This document shows positions 1 to 10,939 of a DNA stretch of 64,000 bases, in pieces (position 1 is the stretch's first letter; each line of letters starts with the position of its first letter). The notes under the pieces are model-generated. The model was not told the DNA's origin, made no database searches, and saw nothing but the letters and a program-made list of their open reading frames with translations. The DNA comes from Euptelea pleiosperma (taxonomy: Eukaryota > Streptophyta > Magnoliopsida > Ranunculales > Eupteleaceae). A program made the translations under genes and the position numbers. The stretch is taken from the NCBI GenBank assembly GCA_035048495.1, contig CM068547.1, forward strand, positions 28,155,913 through 28,219,912, written 5' to 3'.

Positions 1-553
1 CTACCAACAGTCGCGGCTTTTGGGGAGTATTGGTTAAATGTCCTGCATCAAAGTGCTCTTAATGCAGGGGCATTTTCATACCGGGCTCGAGTGGGACAGC
101 CTGTGTAATATGGAGTACACTCGGGGTGGGGTGGCCTGTGTGATATGGGCCCACGAGGAGGTGGCCTGTGTGATATGGGCCCACGAGGGGTCGTGTCAAC
201 CGAGAACCTAGATAGATCCTATGAGATAAAGGAATTTAATCTCAAGCTACCAACAGTCGCGGCTTTTGGGGAGTATTAGTTAAATGTCCTGCATCAAAGT
301 GGTATCAGAGCGGGAGGTCTCGTGTTCGAGTCTCCTCACCGGAGGTGATTAATGCAGGGGCATTTTCATACCGGGCTCGAGTGGGGCAGCCTGTGTAATA
401 TGGAGCACACTCGGGGTGGGGTGGCCTGTATGATATGGGCCCACGAGGGGTCGTGTCAACCGAGAACCTAGATAGATCCTATGAGATAAAGGAATTTAAT
501 CTCACGCTACCAACAGTCACGACTTTTGGGGAGTATTGGTTAAATGTCCTGCA
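1..553 (+). mobile_element. TRIM-type LTR retrotransposon remnant, LTRs in tandem
   Basis: A repeated unit begins TGCAGG and ends CCTGCA. A partial 3' end lies at 1-47, a full copy at 63-293 and a second full copy at 353-553. The second copy is about 30 bp shorter because a GTGGCCTG block is duplicated in the first. After the middle copy, 300-311 reads TGGTATCAGAGC, the classic plant primer-binding site for initiator-Met tRNA. Only about 60 bp of internal sequence separates the two full LTRs and there is no coding capacity. Short LTRs, a Met PBS and a tiny interior fit the TRIM class. The tandem LTR order suggests recombination between elements. Confidence 0.75.
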
Positions 554-832
554 TCACCAATGTTTCCAGCAATGAGTTATATAATGATTTAAAAGGTGCT
601 TGGGTGCATGCCTTGAGGTGAGAAGCAACAAAAAGACATTGAGGTGTGATACTTGAGGAGCATAGCATGTCAAGCATATGCTTTTGACAATCAGGCCCAC
701 ATGAGTTTCATGCCTTCACAGAAGCGCACTTACATTCACGTACGTGCTTCTCACTCAGTAATGTGTAAAAGGGTTTGGGCTGTTTGACTACCATAGAGTT
801 TAAACTTGTCGACTACCAACGGGTTCTTTGAA

Positions 833-882
833 GTCTTGCAGTGAGACTTATCAAAAAAAAAAAAAAACGTCTTGCAGTGAGA
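833..882 (+). mobile_element. Ultra-truncated retroposon tail with 14-bp target duplication
   Basis: The 14-mer GTCTTGCAGTGAGA occurs at 833-846 and 869-882. Between the copies lie only CTTATC, a run of 15 A and a C. This is the footprint of target-primed reverse transcription in which only the last few bases and the poly(A) tail were integrated. The CTTATC-A(n) end recurs inverted at 5933-5948. Confidence 0.65.
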
Positions 883-2102
883 TGCACTTGCATTTTAGAC
901 TGTTGGGCTTGCACCCTAGTATGCATTGTTGAATGGATTCTCCAAAACGGGCAAAGTACCTATGTCACAACTCACATGTATCGGAGTCCAATATGATACA
1001 GATTCTTGTGCAACGCTTCCAAATTGTGTTTTGTTTTTTTACTTTCTTGCAAGACATTGATCAACAATTTGTCATAGTGTATGAGTTATACCTTTTAAGA
1101 TTAAAGTTTTTATACAACATTACATATATATGTATTTTCTTTTCTATAAATATATCATATTAATCATAAAATATTCTATCATACTATCCATTATTGTCCT
1201 CATTATTATGTAAAAAAAAATTGGTTCACATTATTTAAAGTATATTGCCAAGTCCACAGATCCTATTTTTCAAGGTTCGCCGAATCGGACACTCCACACC
1301 AGCGTCAAACTCTGACGCCTATACCCATATCAATGCAACATATCTAGTTGATTAATTAGTGCAAAAACAATACGGTTTGGACCGTCTTAGCTACCATGGA
1401 GTGAAATTATTGACTGCGAAGTGGATTCTCTTTAATCAACTAAGAGAATATTGATAGTGATAATCTTGATTAGATATGACGTGACTTGCAAAATCTTCTT
1501 CGTTCACCCAAAAGAGAGAGCCATGGTTGAACTTTAAAGGAGTGTCTTTCCATTCTTCATGAACCTAACATTCAGATATCCACCACCTAGCCGAAACAAA
1601 TACATCTCAAGTTAAATTCCTCTAGTCATAGCAGTGCCTCTTTATTTTATATTTTAATTTTAAGGTGCCTTTCATTTTTGACACCCGTCAGTGATCACTG
1701 TTTTCTTACCAGACTCGAGCAATCGTGTGTGTGTGTGCTTGCGCGTGCATGCACATAGACCGTCAACTCACAATTTGGATCATTCAATCTGTTGGGCACC
1801 TCGAGGATAGCATGTAGCGCCAGTAACATACTTTTGATCTGTAATTGGAAGATTGGATTTTTTTTTTCTTTATTCTTGTTCTACTGTCTAAGTCTTTAGT
1901 AGTATGCTGTAACAATAACATAGATACAGTTAGTTGACAATCCCCACATACAAGAATTGCCATCATTAGCTTCTCAATACATGTATAGATTAAAAGTTTT
2001 ACAATCACAAAAGTTGCACACAGACACATAGATTGCTAGATAGACAGATACAATGGTGCTATATTCGATAAGAATGAGAAAAAAAATATGATATATACTT
2101 AC
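883..2102. other. No gene seen; probable intron or left flank of eIF3b
   Basis: The stretch is AT-rich with no recognised exon, element end or repeat, apart from a short GT-rich tract near 1722. If the eIF3b gene is whole, this is part of an intron that runs past the left edge of the window. Confidence 0.5.
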
Positions 2103-4488
2103 AGCACGACGGTAAACAAGCTCAGGCTTCAACTGTCGGGGATCGTTCCATAAAACCTCAGTGTCTGAACCAGCACGAATAACAAACTGATCACGGGCTT
2201 TCTCGTCAGTCAGCCACTGTTGTAGATTTTCCTATAACAATATACAAGTATATAATATTCAGAACACATGTCAGCGTTTCTTCAAAACGCATCCAGCTGG
2301 ACTTAGTTACCCATTATTGCTAAAACAATCATGACCTGCAAATAGATTGGTGAATTCATTCTCTCTTATCTATCCCTTTGAAAGTTACCCAATATTGGAG
2401 AAGACTGGTCTTTTCCATATTGCACATTTGGTTTAGTGTATGTCACCCACAGCTTATCATATATGCAGTTCATCTCCAAAAACTTTTAAAATGTCATATA
2501 ATTTCCAAAATTCTAACAAATTTAAATTTAAAAATGTCTAAAATAGTGTGAGATCTTCACTTGATTTTCATGTGTACGTTTAATAAGTTAAACATCTAAA
2601 CTTCAATTTTTTATGCATACTTCCTTATCTATCCCTTTGCAAGTAACCAAATATAAAGCTTAAGATGGGGAAAAATTTAGCCATTTTGCAGATTTGGCAT
2701 TGCCAGGAACTTCCCCTACAAAGAGGCCCGTCACAATTATACTCGGTATGAAGACGATTCACACAATAAGCTCATGCCAAGAAAGCATATCTCAATCCTC
2801 AACAATCTTGCACCATGACCTAGATCACATCCCTTAGATTTTAAGAAAATACAAAGGACTCCCAGTGGAAAACCCTAAAGAAACACAGAAAAGCACAATC
2901 TTTCTCAACAGTCAAAATGCAGTAAGAAATGGATTGAGAGGGTTACCCCAGGCATGTATGGCTTAGTTTCAGGAGGGGCCCACTCATCTGGTACTTTCAT
3001 AAACCTGTCAAAGTCATCAAATAAGTTCACAGCAAATATATGTGCCTTGTCCAACTTGTATCCATTTGTCTTCTCTCTTGCAAGCTCCGCTTCCTACAAC
3101 ATTTGTCCAAGAAAAATAAATAAATAAATAGTTACACAAATGCATAACTGCACTAAACAATACTACAGAGCAAAAATTCAGTCTATAATTAGTAATCAGG
3201 ATCTGCTCGTCAACAGAATAAAAGCGAATTTTTTTCCTTTACAAAATTTCAAAAATAAAAACAAGTACGAATTTTAAAAAACAGGGACTTCTTTTATTTG
3301 AGCAAAGGCATGTTGCTTCAACAAGGGCTAGTGCATCGCAACTTTCCATTATATATGACTTTACAATCAAATCTAATTTTAATTTCATCAGGTAAAGTGA
3401 TCAATAGAATCCATCAGATCAAGATCATTAGATTTTGGGCGGGGGGGGGGGGGGGGGGGGGGGGGTTGCACGTCTCAAGCTGTGTTAAACTGATTTAAAC
3501 AGGAAAGAAATTTTAGGTGTTTAGTACGGACTTGATTTTAGAAAGTACAGAATACATGTGATTAAACAAATGAGAAGTTGTGTTTCACTTGCCCCACATG
3601 AACAAGGATGGTCTTTTGGTGGGCAACTAAAAATTCGTTACCAAACACCATGTAGGAGATACCATATCTTATAAGCCCGTTTATGAGACAATATACTTAG
3701 CGTATGCTGCTTCTCTTTTTTACAGTGGTTATACAGAAATCTAGAACGCCCGAGTAAACAAAATCGTTTCTTGAGAAAACCTCCTACCAGATATGATAAA
3801 TGTAACAAACACAGTAAATACCTTTTAAAACAGATGTATAATCTCTCAAATTTGATAAAGAACTTGTTCACCATGTCCGTTCTTATGAAAAAAAACTGAA
3901 TACCTCTTAAATTCCATAACTGATAATGAAATCTATTTACTGTTGATTTTGAAAGAGAAGGTTTGAACACATGTTACAATATAAATTAAGAACATATGAA
4001 AATAAATTATTAAAACATGTATATATATATACTTTCAAAACCAATGGAATACCTGAGGAGTGTTGTATTCGATGAAAACATATCCAAGGGTTTTCTTGGT
4101 TTCAGGATTAACAGGCATCCAAAGTCCATCATCTTTGATTAAGCCAATCTGGCTATAAATTTTCCGAACAACACCTTCCAGTTTCTCAAATTTCTCTGGT
4201 GGAACAACTGGGAGATTGTCGACAACTATGATGTTACCAAACCCTTGATCAAACTCCAAGCTGTCTTCTTGTCGCAGTTCATCCTCATCATCACTACAAA
4301 CAAAAACAAAATCAAGATCTGAAGATTTAAAGAACTAGGGTTAGGGTTAGGGTTAGGGTTTTGTACCTTGGGATGTCAAAATCCTCGCCGGGAGGAAGTC
4401 TTATACTATCCAAGTCCAGTGTAGAAAAATTGATTCCGAGTCGATTAGCGGTCGCTTCGATTTCCGCCATGGAAATCACTTCTGCCAT
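2103..4488 (-). CDS. TIF3B1: eIF3 subunit b, first four exons (partial)
   Basis: This encodes the N-terminal part of eIF3b, a scaffold subunit of the translation initiation factor eIF3 that acts on the 40S ribosome in the cytosol. Coding exons are 4488-4367, 4293-4053, 3093-2947 and 2231-2103, all with GT/AG borders, giving 213 codons without a stop. The RRM is clear: FGNIIVVDNLPVVP and GLWMPVNPETKKTLGYVFIEYN lie in exon 2, and KAHIFAVNLFDDFDRF in exon 3. Exon 4 carries ENLQQWLTDEKARDQFVIRA. An acidic stretch precedes the RRM, as in plant eIF3b. The first ATG is used as the start; a second in-frame ATG lies six codons on. The whole protein is about 700 residues, so the beta-propeller and C-terminus are missing. 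They may lie left of the window, since exon 4 ends in a good GTAAGT donor, or the gene may be truncated. Confidence 0.93.
3441..3465 (+). repeat. Poly(G) run of 25 in an eIF3b intron
   Basis: An uninterrupted run of 25 G sits in the intron between coding exons 2 and 3 of eIF3b. On the transcribed strand of the gene it is poly(C). Such long G homopolymers are rare in plant DNA and the exact length may carry sequencing error. Confidence 0.8.
4336..4362 (+). promoter_or_regulatory. Telomere-like TTAGGG repeats in eIF3b intron 1
   Basis: Four tandem TTAGGG-type units end in GGGTTTT just inside the 5' splice site of eIF3b intron 1. Read on the gene strand they are AACCCTAA telo-box units, a motif known to be common near the starts of plant translation genes. 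Plant telomeres are usually TTTAGGG, so this is more likely a telo-box cluster than an old telomere. A regulatory role is inferred. Confidence 0.5.
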
Positions 4489-4770
4489 CTTTACTATGCA
4501 GATAACACCCTAACGGAGACAGATACACAGGAAAAAACCCTAAAAGAGATTATTTTAGGTTTTTTGAACCGAAGGAAGGTAGGAGAGAGCTAAGTATGTT
4601 TCTTGTAACGGAATTCCAAATCAATATTCTAGTTTTTTTTTTATTGGTAATTAATATTCTAATTTGATTAGCTTATCGGATATCTGATAAGCAAATCGGA
4701 TTCGAATGTATCCGAAATCCGCAAATAAAATTCAATTATTATTATCTGATATATATATATATATATATAA

Positions 4771-4853
4771 TGGGTATCCGGGCCTCTTAGAGCACCCAAT
4801 TAAATCCCACGGGGCACGTATGTCACCCCTTCCACATGTACCTTGTGTACTGG
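4771..4853 (-). mobile_element. SINE fragment, 3' end, copy 1
   Basis: This 80-bp stretch matches the 3' part of the SINE-like element at 7409-7632, sharing blocks such as GGCCTCTTAGAGCACC and GGGGCACG. On the minus strand it ends at an (AT)n tract at 4749-4770, as if the tail had become a microsatellite. The 5' part diverges. Confidence 0.5.
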
Positions 4854-5297
4854 GATTCACTAGGCATTGCTTGGGACCATCCCATCATGGTAGCAGGAAT
4901 ATGAACAACATAATTGTTGGTACCAACAGCATAAGTTAACTTGGTTTCCCCTCTTCCACTTCCTTTGCATTCGATCGACACCCGTGGATGTCTATGCCAA
5001 TCAAGCAAGTTTCTTCGTATTATTAAGCATATCGTAGTTCGAAAGGTTCAAAAATCTTTAGTTAATTTATAAAGGTGATGTCTCATACATATGTGTGTGT
5101 TCAGTTCATGAGGTATTCTAGTTAATAAGTTCAATGTAACAATTAAACATGTGATGAATTGTTTAGGGGGGTGTCAAAATCTGAGAATTCAGTAACAAAA
5201 CACATTGGTGCAGGGGCAAAGACTAGATCTGTAAACAAAACACAGCAAGAATAAGAGTACATAGTTCAGATATGTTATTTTTGATTCGCTGTCTAAC

Positions 5298-5341
5298 AAA
5301 AGTTATAATCCTTGGTGTCAAAAAAAAAGTTATAATCCTTG
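5298..5341 (+). mobile_element. Ultra-truncated retroposon tail, second example
   Basis: The 17-mer AAAAGTTATAATCCTTG is present at 5298-5314 and 5325-5341. Only GTGTCAAAAA lies between the copies. The structure is a target duplication around a few bases and a short A tail. Confidence 0.55.
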
Positions 5342-5915
5342 CAAAAAGAAGAGAAGGAAGTTACTTCTTTTGTTTTGGAAACGGAAATGGTTCAATCTAA
5401 ATTCCATAAGAAATGTATGCTTGATGTTTGGAGTGAGATAACTTAGTGGGACACTCCCACCACTTCAAGCTAGTAGACTCCAAGGACCTCAACAACCTCA
5501 CAATTGTCGTCACTATTTGGTTTCCAGTACCTACTTTTGGTGCTACTGCCACCCCAAATTATGTTGAGTGTCTTAGTATTAAGGACCAGGTTTTTAATAG
5601 TTTGAACGTATTTTTTCCTGCATGATTCATGTCTGGTTAGAACAAGAAATTGTCCATGCTACCAAGATACTTCAAAGTTCGTCCATTTCACGCCATTAGT
5701 TGGGCTTTTAGGAAAACCAGATTGGAAATTGAAGAGGTGATGTTGCTGATTCGGTCAGAATTTGATTGAATTATTAGAGAGGATCCCTGGAATGTTATGA
5801 AAAACTAACACAAACAGAAGAAATCGGTATTACTAGTTTTAATTTGTCCTCATAAATTGACTGATTGATGTAATATCTTCTATCTAGTTTGCTAAATAGA
5901 GGTTACTACAATATA

Positions 5916-5965
5916 AATTACCTTTTCTATATATTTTTTTTGATAAGTAATTACCTTTTCTATAT
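5916..5965 (-). mobile_element. Ultra-truncated retroposon tail, third example, inverted
   Basis: The 17-mer AATTACCTTTTCTATAT is found at 5916-5932 and 5949-5965. The 16 bases between them read ACTTATC followed by A8 on the minus strand, the same end as the insertion at 847-868. This supports one LINE or SINE family as the source of both. Confidence 0.65.
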
Positions 5966-6018
5966 CATCACGCTAAATAGAGATTACTGAAAAAATGAAA
6001 ATGGAAGGCTTAAGTTAC

Positions 6019-6099
6019 CTGCCCGGATGCACCAACTTGAATAGCACAGGTCAACGCTCTCGGTTTATTGCGCCTCGGCACAGAGGGGCATTGTACTCC
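6019..6099 (-). CDS. Exon of an unidentified gene, possible transit peptide region
   Basis: The 81-bp segment has a pyrimidine/TTTCAG acceptor and a CAG|GTAAC donor on the minus strand. Only one frame is open through it, 27 codons reading GVQCPSVPRRNKPRALTCAI and then QVGASGQ. The basic, Ser/Pro/Ala-rich composition with no acidic residue resembles the end of a chloroplast transit peptide, but I do not recognise the protein. The likely leader of the same transcript lies at 8724-8905. No start codon could be placed between them and no later exon was found before eIF3b, so the gene may be broken or its other exons may be too short to see. Confidence 0.45.
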
Positions 6100-8462
6100 C
6101 TGAAACATGAATAATATAACATGTCACAAAAGACGAAACCATAAGAACACTTCAAAGTTCAAACATAATTAAACCCTTGAATGGAAGATTGTGAATACAT
6201 GGGGTCATCAAAAACAGGCACAGCTGATTAAAATACAAAGCATAAAGCCTTTGTGCCTTGTTTAACACCTCAAAATTTTCTTTACAACCAATTGGCTAAG
6301 GTATTTGCAAGCAGAATCAACACATCAGATGTGATACACACGATATCAAGTCAAGAGACACTATTGGATATGGTCCAGCTGCCCCAAAATTGTGTCTACA
6401 TGATCAAGTAACGTATTCACAGAAATAAACGCAAAACAATCAAGATATGACTGTGTCGTATCAGAAATGGACAAAGGACAGTGACTTCGGGATGCTTAAA
6501 ATCTAAAAACATGCGTATATGCACATTAAAGTTAAAAGATCCAAAAACAATAAAAATCAAAATATTGTTAAGTTCTTGGTCATAACCCAAGAATATACAT
6601 GAGCAATTTTTCAACAGGCAAGTAGCACACAAGTATTAGCTCCTTGGAGAAATGTAAAATTCCGATGATCAATTTGTAAATTGTTCATCCAAGTAACATA
6701 AGGGGATCACATTAGAAATATAATCTCAGACCGGTTTTCAACGCTTATAACCCATTTCTTAAAGCTTTTTAGAGTCATCTCCTTTCTCTTGTTTAAAGAG
6801 GAAAGAGGCAAATCCACAAAAGATGATCATTACCCTCAACTCCTCAAGAGTTCATGCAGTACTTTCTAGTTAGAATATAATGGAATGGAAGAATAGGATC
6901 TATATAGCCAACTCCAGATTTTCCAATGCAAATCCAATCAGAAAAAGTTTGGTGAGTAAAAGAAACTCAACATGTCATTCCTACACTTGCCTATGGAAAA
7001 AATTCATTCATGTAAAACAAGTAAGGTCCGTGTGTCTTTCTCCTTTAAAACTCGCGAAATACTACAATGACCTCACTCTCAACCTTCCTCACATAATAAA
7101 GATACAACTAAACACCATATTTCTTCATAACCACATACTAAGTTCCAGCATGTTTACAGACTTGCCACCTGAGTATATTTTAGCTCCACTTTCTAGGTCT
7201 TCTAAAAATTTCCAAAAATATTTTGACTCAAAATGAAATAACACATAATAAGGCCTGCTTTGCAACAGAAAATTTTAAAACCGCTTGATCAAAACTTTAA
7301 CTTGAACTGCAGTTGAACCTCCACAGCATTGAAGGGGCACCAACTTGCATCGAAGATGGGGTAGATCAAGGCTTGTTTACCCTTTTAGATTAAATCTTAA
7401 AAGGTGTCCACCCCTTTTTTTTTTTCGAAACCGTGCGTATCCGGGCCTCTTAGAGCACCTGACTAGTCTCACGGGGCACGATAGTTACCCCTTCCACACG
7501 TACCGGAGTGTACTGGAAGAGTTAATGTGGACTGAGCTACTTATTACCCTCTACTCTTTCCAGGGGATGACCCCAAGGAGAGTTGAACTCAGAACCTCCT
7601 ACTTTTTGGAGTGGAGTCCTGGCCACCTTTTTCTCTTTTGTCCTTTCACTTTTTTGTACAAGGTTAGCCGTTGTTTCAGTTCATGTCAAAACTGCCAAGA
7701 TGTGCGGATTCATGAAAACTAATATCATATAGTATAACTGCACCAGCCCCAGCAGAAGTACTACAATTATCCTCCTACAATATGTCACACAAAGCACCAC
7801 TCATTCATGAGATAATGTGTAGCGTAAGGCTCTCGACAAAGAGTTTTACAGAAAAAAAGGATTTGTATGTCAGGAAGTGTTGATACAAAAAAATTTATGA
7901 CATTTATGTGCAAAAATCATTTCTAGAAAACTTATTCAGGTCAATCATATAGAGCATAAATGTAAAATTGGCATCTATTACTGACAAAATTCCTTGGAGA
8001 GTGTCAGACATGCTAACATGTATCTGCATTTTCATGAAATTATCACTTGTGGGATTAATTTGTTTAATATTATTATTATTTTTGGGTCGCCATGCCGGTC
8101 AGTGGTTTGTCAGGTTAATGGATGAGAGCTGCTGAAATTTATGATGTCTTAGAAAAGACATATTTGGTAAAGAGAATTCTAGAAAACCCACTTGACAAAG
8201 CTTCATCCGCTCCCCTCATTTCAAAAAATTCGCAGCAGAAAAGTCAATCAGTTGTCTTGTGTTTCTTCAAACAATGAAAAAACCACGGGGGGTGCAAGAT
8301 ATTCCACTCTTATATTTAATGACCCAAAAGATGACTGTCGAAAGCTCTCAAATTTGAGAAAATGCATCTTCAGAAATTGAGATTTTAAGATATATCCACC
8401 TCAGAAAGCTTCTCCTACTCCATTAAAAATTCACAAAAAAATAAGATAAAATAAAAACATAC
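6100..8462. other. Probable intronic sequence of the unidentified minus-strand gene
   Basis: Apart from the SINE at 7409-7632 nothing coding was recognised. The small ORFs here lack codon structure or homology that I can support. Confidence 0.4.
7409..7632 (-). mobile_element. tRNA-like SINE, copy 2
   Basis: Read on the minus strand the element begins near GGTGGCCAGGACTCC (A-box-like), has a B-box-like GAGTTCAACTC about 35 bp later, and ends in CCCGGATACGC and an A-rich tail that appears as a T run at 7409-7423. Its 3' half matches 4771-4853. It sits in the intron of the unidentified minus-strand gene. Confidence 0.6.
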
Positions 8463-8510
8463 ATTGAGAAAGAAAGAAGAGACCAACCAATCTTCTCTAG
8501 CTTATCGGCA
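8463..8510 (-). other. Possible short non-coding leader exon
   Basis: A 48-bp minus-strand segment lies between a TTTTCTTCAG acceptor and an AAT|GTATGT donor. It has no ATG. It could be a second 5' UTR exon of the gene whose leader is at 8724-8905. Splice signals are the only evidence. Confidence 0.25.
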
Positions 8511-8723
8511 CTGAAGAAAACGTAAGAACTTTCCAGATTTCAATCATAAATTCAGCGTCCAAAGGGTGAGAACTATCGAAAGCTCACATTAACAAACCCT
8601 ATAATATTCAGGCTAAAAAATCCCTAATCATCCTATTACAAAACCGTATAACGTTCAGGCCAAGCAAAGCAGTTACAACATAACCAAATATGAGTTCAAA
8701 CAAACGGGGAGCATTAATCGAAC

Positions 8724-8905
8724 CTGAAACCGTCGACGGAGCAGCTAGACTTCCGAAACAACGAGCAGACCGGCGATGTAAAGAGAGAGAGAGGCGACCA
8801 GCAATGACGAGAGAGAGAATGAGAGGCGACCGGTGTTGGCGAGATCAGCAGCGTTGCAGTGAGAGAGTGTGAGAGATAGAGAGGAGGGGGTTAGGGTTTT
8901 TAGAA
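8724..8905 (-). promoter_or_regulatory. Predicted 5' leader exon with telo-box, minus strand
   Basis: On the minus strand the segment starts with AAAAACCCTAACCCC, a telo-box typical of plant transcription starts, followed by a long CT-rich leader, and ends in TTTCAG|GTTCG, a usable 5' splice site. This is the usual layout of a plant 5' UTR exon. A MITE begins only about 35 bp upstream, at 8940, so the promoter would lie in or beyond the transposon. Confidence 0.5.
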
Positions 8906-8939
8906 GAAAGAAGCAGAAAGGAGTGGCAGGGAGCTCGTA

Positions 8940-9439
8940 TTTGCACACCCCATTTCCTATCCCCCTGGACTCCTAGTTGGGGCACACCCCAAAAAGAGAG
9001 ATCTCTCTAAAACTTGGCTGACCGCTGACCATCACTTACCGCCCACAAAATGAGCCACGTGGCATATTTTTAGAGGACACTGACCGTATAGATGTTTGAC
9101 CAATCTCTAGATGGCCCTGATGCAAAACAAAACGTTGAATGGAGCCATTTCATGGCCAGATTGATTTAACCGTGGGAATTTGAGCATTATCAACCATTAT
9201 TTGGGGTACAAGTTCGAAAGGTATAAAATCACTAATCAGGCTGATTTTATGTTTTAGGTTCACCAAGGGATTGGCCAAACATCCATACGGTCAGTGTCCT
9301 CTAAAAATATACCACGTGGCTCGTTTTGTGAGGCGATCAGTGACCGTGTCTCCGGTCAAATAAGTTTTAGAGAGAGATCTATCCTTTTGGGGTGTGCCCC
9401 GAGTAGGAGTCCACGGGGATAGGAAATGGGGTGTGCAAA
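8940..9439. mobile_element. Long-TIR MITE, family A, 500 bp
   Basis: The two ends are inverted copies: TTTGCACACCCCATTTCC on the left and its complement on the right, with pairing over about 150 bp per arm. Internal blocks ATCACTAATCAGGCTGAT, GGCCAAACATCCATACGG and GCCACGTGGC recur in many other places in this window, which defines the family. Each arm carries a CACGTG G-box (9056 and 9313). No clean target duplication was found, so the exact ends are uncertain by a few bases. Confidence 0.8.
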
Positions 9440-9447
9440 GTGGTGGC

Positions 9448-9730
9448 GTTACTGGCCGCTGTCATCTGGGCCCACTGACCACATGGATGTTTATCCCACC
9501 CCTTGGTGGATGTACACACCAAATATCACCCGGATCAGTAATCTCTAACAACTAGATTTTAATACTTTTCAAGGCGTGCTTATAGTCCTTGAATTTAACC
9601 ATTTTTTTTTTTAGTACTAAAACTAATGGCTAAAAATCATCAAACAAGCTGATTTTTGGTAGGAATGTCAACTTAGGAGTGGGCTAAACATCCATCCGGT
9701 CAGTGGGACCAGATGGCAGCAATGAGTAAC
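9448..9730. mobile_element. Palindromic MITE, family B relative
   Basis: Ends GTTACTGGCCGCTGTCATCT and AGATGGCAGCAATGAGTAAC are imperfect inverted copies. The interior shows the family pattern CACTGACC...GGATGTTTA...CCCTTGGTGGAT and its inverse. A lone copy of the same right end is at 13020-13075. Confidence 0.65.
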
Positions 9731-10465
9731 AAAATGGGTCTCTGCATTTGAAAAAAATCTCAAGTCATCCCTTGTTAGCAATCATCCGATTAATTCGCGA
9801 ATTTAAAGCAATCACCCCTCCTAAGTGAAATAGATGCTGTTAACCTAGGCCATGGGCCTTTTTGATCACCCATTGACCCTGTGAAGGTAAGTATATTTTC
9901 TCCCTTATATTCTAGTCCTATTTATACAACTCAAACTCCCTTAACTATCACTTATTTCTCCGATGTGAGATTAAAGTAGAAAAAACAAAAAGTGCTTAAA
10001 CCACACGTCCCTATGTTTTATTTAGCTAAAGATAAAAAGTAATTAGAACAAAACGTGCTTATTGGTTAACTCAACCTCAAGTAGTATATTGACTCCCTTT
10101 CAGCATATACTGAATTTTTAGTAACTATAATACATTGGACTATGGTAGCTAAATTATTAAATATATTGATTCTCTTTTAGAAAATACCGAATTTTTGGTT
10201 TCTGAATTTTTAAAGTAGAACGTATAAAACACATATAAACTGTATGCCGCATATTTACCGTTTAGTGAATTTTTGACCAAATATTTGACTGGATTTTTGA
10301 AACCCAAAATCGAATAAAACTCGAATTCCCCATATCGCCTTTTTCCCGTATTATGAATTGCTAACAAGGGTTACATCACCACGTTCCTTTTGTTAAAATA
10401 TTGTGAAAAGATTAGAAAATCCCTACAAAAGATTTTGGATCGGATGCTATCGAAGAGGATACTGG

Positions 10466-10844
10466 AGAAAAAGTTTAGATGCAAAGGGCTCTTGTGGCCC
10501 TACGTAGCTCAATATTTTGGGCCCACCAACTACTTGGATGTTTAGCCCATCCCTCGGTGGATATATGTATAAAAAAATCAGCTTGCTTGATAATTTCTTA
10601 CCGTTAGATTAAGTATTCAAAAACTATGCAGAAAGGATTCTTCTTGAATCCAACGGCTAAAATCAAACCTACAGAAGTGCTAAAATCTATGGCTAGAGAA
10701 AACCAATCAGATTTATTTTTGGTATGTATATCCACAAAGGGGTGGACTAAATATCCATGCAGTTAGTGGGCCTAGAAATTGAGCTACGTATAGGACCACA
10801 AGAGCCCTCTACATCCAAGGTCCTCTGCATCTAAATTTTCCCCC
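10466..10844. mobile_element. Palindromic MITE, family B
   Basis: The left end AAAAGTTTAGATGCA and right end TGCATCTAAATTTT are inverted, followed inward by matching CTCTTGTGGCCCTACGTAGC and GCTACGTATAGGACCACAAG. The arms include ATCCAACGGCTAA and GGATGTTTAGCCC. The sequence closely matches the copy at 35284-35686. Confidence 0.75.
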
Positions 10845-10939
10845 CCTTATAGATTTGGAATGAAACTTCTCCCATGTAATTATCAATTGAATCCCTGATT
10901 GGTCTCTCACACATTCGAAGTGTGGAGATAATTGCCAAA

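Larger units (their letters stand above)
4854..6018. other. Intergenic spacer between eIF3b and the next minus-strand gene
   Basis: No convincing exon was found on either strand. The only structured features are the two tiny duplicated insertion footprints at 5298-5341 and 5916-5965, listed separately. Confidence 0.5.

Noticed and set aside
300..345. tRNA-like words (a B-box-like GTGTTCGAGTCTCC)
   Set aside because: No cloverleaf can be formed. The first part is an LTR primer-binding site, which explains the tRNA similarity.
4336..4362. Old chromosome end or interstitial telomere
   Set aside because: Only four units, inside an intron at a gene start, where telo-boxes are common; the type is TTAGGG and not the usual plant TTTAGGG.
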